DNA from: Candidatus Rickettsiella viridis
GTDB lineage: Bacteria; Pseudomonadota; Gammaproteobacteria; Diplorickettsiales; Diplorickettsiaceae
Direction of reading: 5' to 3'
Length of the DNA: 64,000 bases
Assembly (NCBI RefSeq): GCF_003966755.1
Contig: NZ_AP018005.1
Span: 124,001-188,000, forward strand
Part shown: one piece after another, positions 61,888-64,000 of the stretch
Numbering within the stretch: position 1 is the stretch's first letter
How the letters are laid out: the number at the start of each line of letters is the position of its first letter
The notes under the pieces: generated by a model
Told to the model about the DNA's origin: nothing
The model's database searches: none
Seen by the model: the letters and a program-made list of their open reading frames with translations, nothing else
Made by a program: the position numbers and the translations under genes

Positions 61888-62772
61888 ATGCATCTCCCGA
61901 AAGAATTAATCAAAAATATCCTGAGTATCTATGGATCGATAGGTAGAGAGTGGTTAGATAATTTACCTAATCTATTGTCTCATTATGCCAAAAAATGGCA
62001 TTTGACCGTTAAGGATTGTTTTAATAACGCCAATTTTAATGTGGTTGCCGAAGTAGTTTTAGAGAATGGTCATGCTGCTATTTTGAAATGTGGTGTTCCT
62101 AGCAAAGAATTTATTAATGAAGTGGCAGCACTTCGGCATTTTAATGGCGTGGGGTCTGTAAAATTATTGGATGCGGAAGTTGGTGCTGGTATTATGTTAT
62201 TGGAAAAGCTAGTGCCTGGTACTTTGTTAGAAGAATGCTCTGACGAAACACAAAGTATTATAATAACTAGTGTAGAACTCATGAGGAAATTACATAGACC
62301 TTGCCAGGAGACTACTAAATTTCCTAGCTTAGCCAATTGGTTTCAGGGGCTTCAGCGTCTCTATCAATATTTTCAAGGTGGAACAGGGCCTTTTCCGAAA
62401 TCATTGATTGAACGTGCTAATACGATTAGCCAAGAGTTATTAATATCAATTCAGTCTCCGGTATTGCTGCATGGGGATTTGCATTACGGCAATATTTTAT
62501 TATCAGATAAATATGGTTGGTTAGTGATTGATCCGAAAGGGGTGATAGGTGAGCGTGAGTATGAAATCCCTTTTCCTCGCCTGAAGGGTGAAATTAACAA
62601 AACCCTTATTAAACGCCGATTAGACCAATTCATAGAGATCTCTGGATTTGATAGAAGACGTGTATTGGGTTGGGCTTTTTGCAAAGCCGTATTAGCAGCT
62701 TGGTGGTTATTTGAAGATCAGGGCGAAATTTGGCAACCTTTTCTAACATGTGCGGAAATATTAAAACAATGA
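61888..62772 (+). CDS. APH(6)-like streptomycin/hydroxyurea phosphotransferase
   Basis: A 294-residue kinase of the aminoglycoside/hydroxyurea resistance family (APH(6), PF04655). The catalytic loop HGDLHYGNILL (about residue 195) and metal-binding IDPKGVIGEREYE (about 215) fit the family closely. It might phosphorylate an aminoglycoside such as streptomycin or another small molecule; natural substrates are not visible. Second gene of the island. No strong ribosome binding site is seen. Confidence 0.85.
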   Translation: MHLPKELIKNILSIYGSIGREWLDNLPNLLSHYAKKWHLTVKDCFNNANFNVVAEVVLENGHAAILKCGVPSKEFINEVAALRHFNGVGSVKLLDAEVGAGIMLLEKLVPGTLLEECSDETQSIIITSVELMRKLHRPCQETTKFPSLANWFQGLQRLYQYFQGGTGPFPKSLIERANTISQELLISIQSPVLLHGDLHYGNILLSDKYGWLVIDPKGVIGEREYEIPFPRLKGEINKTLIKRRLDQFIEISGFDRRRVLGWAFCKAVLAAWWLFEDQGEIWQPFLTCAEILKQ

Positions 62773-62879
62773 GTAATCCAGTAAAAATTATTTTTCTATA
62801 TGGTTGATCCTGTAGATAGGAAAAATGAGTGAAGGTAAAGTTATAATAAGAATTTATAAAAAACTAAGGAGAATTTTTT

Positions 62880-63467
62880 GTGAAAAGCCTATGTGTATTT
62901 CTTGGCGCAACCATTCCTCAAAATCAAAAATTTTTAGAAGCTACATTGGCTCTAGGGAAGGTTTTGGCAGAACGAAAAGTCCAGCTTGTCTACGGTGGGG
63001 CAAAAGTTGGGTTAATGGGGCAATTAGCTGATGCTGTTCTAGCGAATGGTGGGAGAGTAGTAGGTGTAATGGCCACTGTGTTGGAAGGAGAAATAACCCA
63101 TGACGGATTAACGCATTTACACGTAACGAGTAGCTTACAAGAACGAAAGGCGATGATGGCAGATTTATCTGATGGATTTATTGTTATGCCCGGTGGTTTA
63201 GGTACTTTTGAAGAGATGTTTGAAGTTTGGAATGCCCGCAAGATTGGAGCAAGCAAAAAACCGCTAGGTCTTCTAAATATTGATGGGTATTTCGATTTTA
63301 CTTTTGCTCAACTTGAACGAGGTGTTAAAGAGGGATTTGTTAATGCCTCACATTTAGCTTTAATTAAATGTTGTTATGACCCCATAACTTTGCTGGATTT
63401 GGTTTTAAATGATAGGGTTGCATTTACAGAAGAGGCAGGCACTGTGCCAAGGATGAACGTTAGCTAG
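62880..63467 (+). CDS. LOG-family protein (TIGR00730)
   Basis: A 195-residue Rossmann-fold protein of the LOG/lysine-decarboxylase-like family. Motif MPGGLGTFEEMFEVW (about residues 102-116) is the PGGxGTxxE active-site signature, and LQERKAMM gives the Arg-Lys pair. Family members cleave ribose-5-phosphate from nucleoside monophosphates, as in cytokinin activation. Start GTG 62880, with AAGGAG upstream. Part of the ssrA island. Confidence 0.9.
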   Translation: MKSLCVFLGATIPQNQKFLEATLALGKVLAERKVQLVYGGAKVGLMGQLADAVLANGGRVVGVMATVLEGEITHDGLTHLHVTSSLQERKAMMADLSDGFIVMPGGLGTFEEMFEVWNARKIGASKKPLGLLNIDGYFDFTFAQLERGVKEGFVNASHLALIKCCYDPITLLDLVLNDRVAFTEEAGTVPRMNVS

Positions 63468-63511
63468 TAGAAAACCTCAAATCTAAAAGGATTCAGAAAT
63501 CGGAAGACTCT

Positions 63512-64000
63512 ATGAAAGGGATGGACTTACAAAATCATTATGTACTCAAGTCGGCTGATGAAGTTAATCAGATTTGCACGCTGTTGCAGGACATTGGGGT
63601 TAGTTATTTCAATTATCTCAAAATTTACAAAGATGGCTCGCGTGAGTTACTGACTAATAATGCTCCCTGGATTGATCATTTTTATCAAAATGCACTCTAT
63701 TTGACAGCAGGAGTCGTTGATGTTGAGCATCTTCTGCCTAAAGGTTATTTCTTGTGGTCTGAACTTGATTCAGAGGACCCTGTCTATAGTCAAGGAAGGG
63801 AGTCATTTAATATCGATAATGGGGTTAGCTTTGTCATTAAGCGTGATGATGTAACCTATCTTTACATTTTTGCATCCACTAAAGATAACGTTCATATTAA
63901 TAACTACTATGTTAGAAATATCGATCTTTTTAAACGTTTTATTCAACACTTTCAGGACAGAGGTGCTGATTTAATTAAGCAGTCAGCAAAAAATAGAATA
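63512..64000 (+). CDS. Possible LuxR-type regulator, N-terminal part (cut by window end)
   Basis: An open frame from ATG 63512 to the window end (163 codons, no stop). The product, MKGMDLQNHYVLKSADEVNQ..., carries a DGSRELLTNNAPWIDHFYQNALY segment, shown in part, as in the sensor domains preceding LuxR-type helix-turn-helix regions in Legionellales. The DNA-binding part, if present, would lie beyond 64000. ATG 63521 (MDLQNHY) is an alternative start. Third cargo gene of the island. Confidence 0.5.
   Translation, partial: MKGMDLQNHYVLKSADEVNQICTLLQDIGVSYFNYLKIYKDGSRELLTNNAPWIDHFYQNALYLTAGVVDVEHLLPKGYFLWSELDSEDPVYSQGRESFNIDNGVSFVIKRDDVTYLYIFASTKDNVHINNYYVRNIDLFKRFIQHFQDRGADLIKQSAKNRI

Overview
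The window is an AT-rich, gene-dense piece of a gammaproteobacterial chromosome. Several gene groupings are gammaproteobacterial: def-fmt-rsmB, hslVU next to a DUF971 gene, smpB/ratA/rnfH/bamE with fur, rpsO-pnp, hemD-hemX-hemY and tamA-tamB. The low G+C, the many long lineage-specific membrane or coiled-coil proteins without known domains, and dispersed palindromic repeats fit a host-associated member of the Legionellales (Coxiellaceae, Rickettsiella/Diplorickettsia-like). That placement is inferred from style and gene content, not from a database comparison.

Layout. 0-5 kb: dapA, a minimal BamC-like lipoprotein, tRNA-Ser(CGA), a frameshifted thpR, and a cyanide-insensitive-type bd oxidase operon (cydA-cydB plus an unlisted 35-residue DUF2474-type gene). 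5-16 kb: an unknown protein, def-fmt-rsmB, an OmpA-like lipoprotein, a DUF2807-type secreted protein, argS-SPOR protein, and hslV-hslU-DUF971 behind a good sigma-32-like promoter. 16-30 kb: tyrS, rsmI, an AdiC-like antiporter, a large MscS channel, a MurG-type glycosyltransferase, tamA-tamB and unknown proteins. 30-40 kb: dacA, an acyltransferase, hemC, a 650-residue membrane protein, a phage-repressor-like regulator with nth, rpsO-pnp, a rhodanese and tRNA-Leu(CAG). 40-52 kb: an unknown histidine-rich-motif protein, a pyrimidine block (class 1-type pyrD, carA, carB, pyrB), a 727-residue coiled-coil protein, and pyrC. 52-60 kb: hemD-hemX-hemY, pgk-pyk, fur, bamE, rnfH, ratA, smpB and ssrA (tmRNA). 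60-64 kb: the start of a genomic island inserted at the 3' end of ssrA, with a tyrosine integrase, an APH(6)-like kinase, a LOG-family protein, and the N-terminal part of a possible LuxR-type regulator cut by the window end.

The most striking non-genic signal is a 126-bp element with terminal inverted repeats (TATACTC...GAGTATA), present in five full-size copies and one 50-bp deletion derivative. Its ends co-vary between copies, so it is probably conserved as a folded structure. Every copy lies right after a gene end, and at least three are fused to coding sequence: one supplies the only visible start of the MurG-type gene, one forms the start codon of the rhodanese gene, and one supplies the last codons and stop of pyrC. 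This resembles, but need not be homologous to, the Rickettsia palindromic elements. A second, 80-bp palindromic repeat occurs twice, and a 42-bp perfect palindrome sits between two divergent genes.
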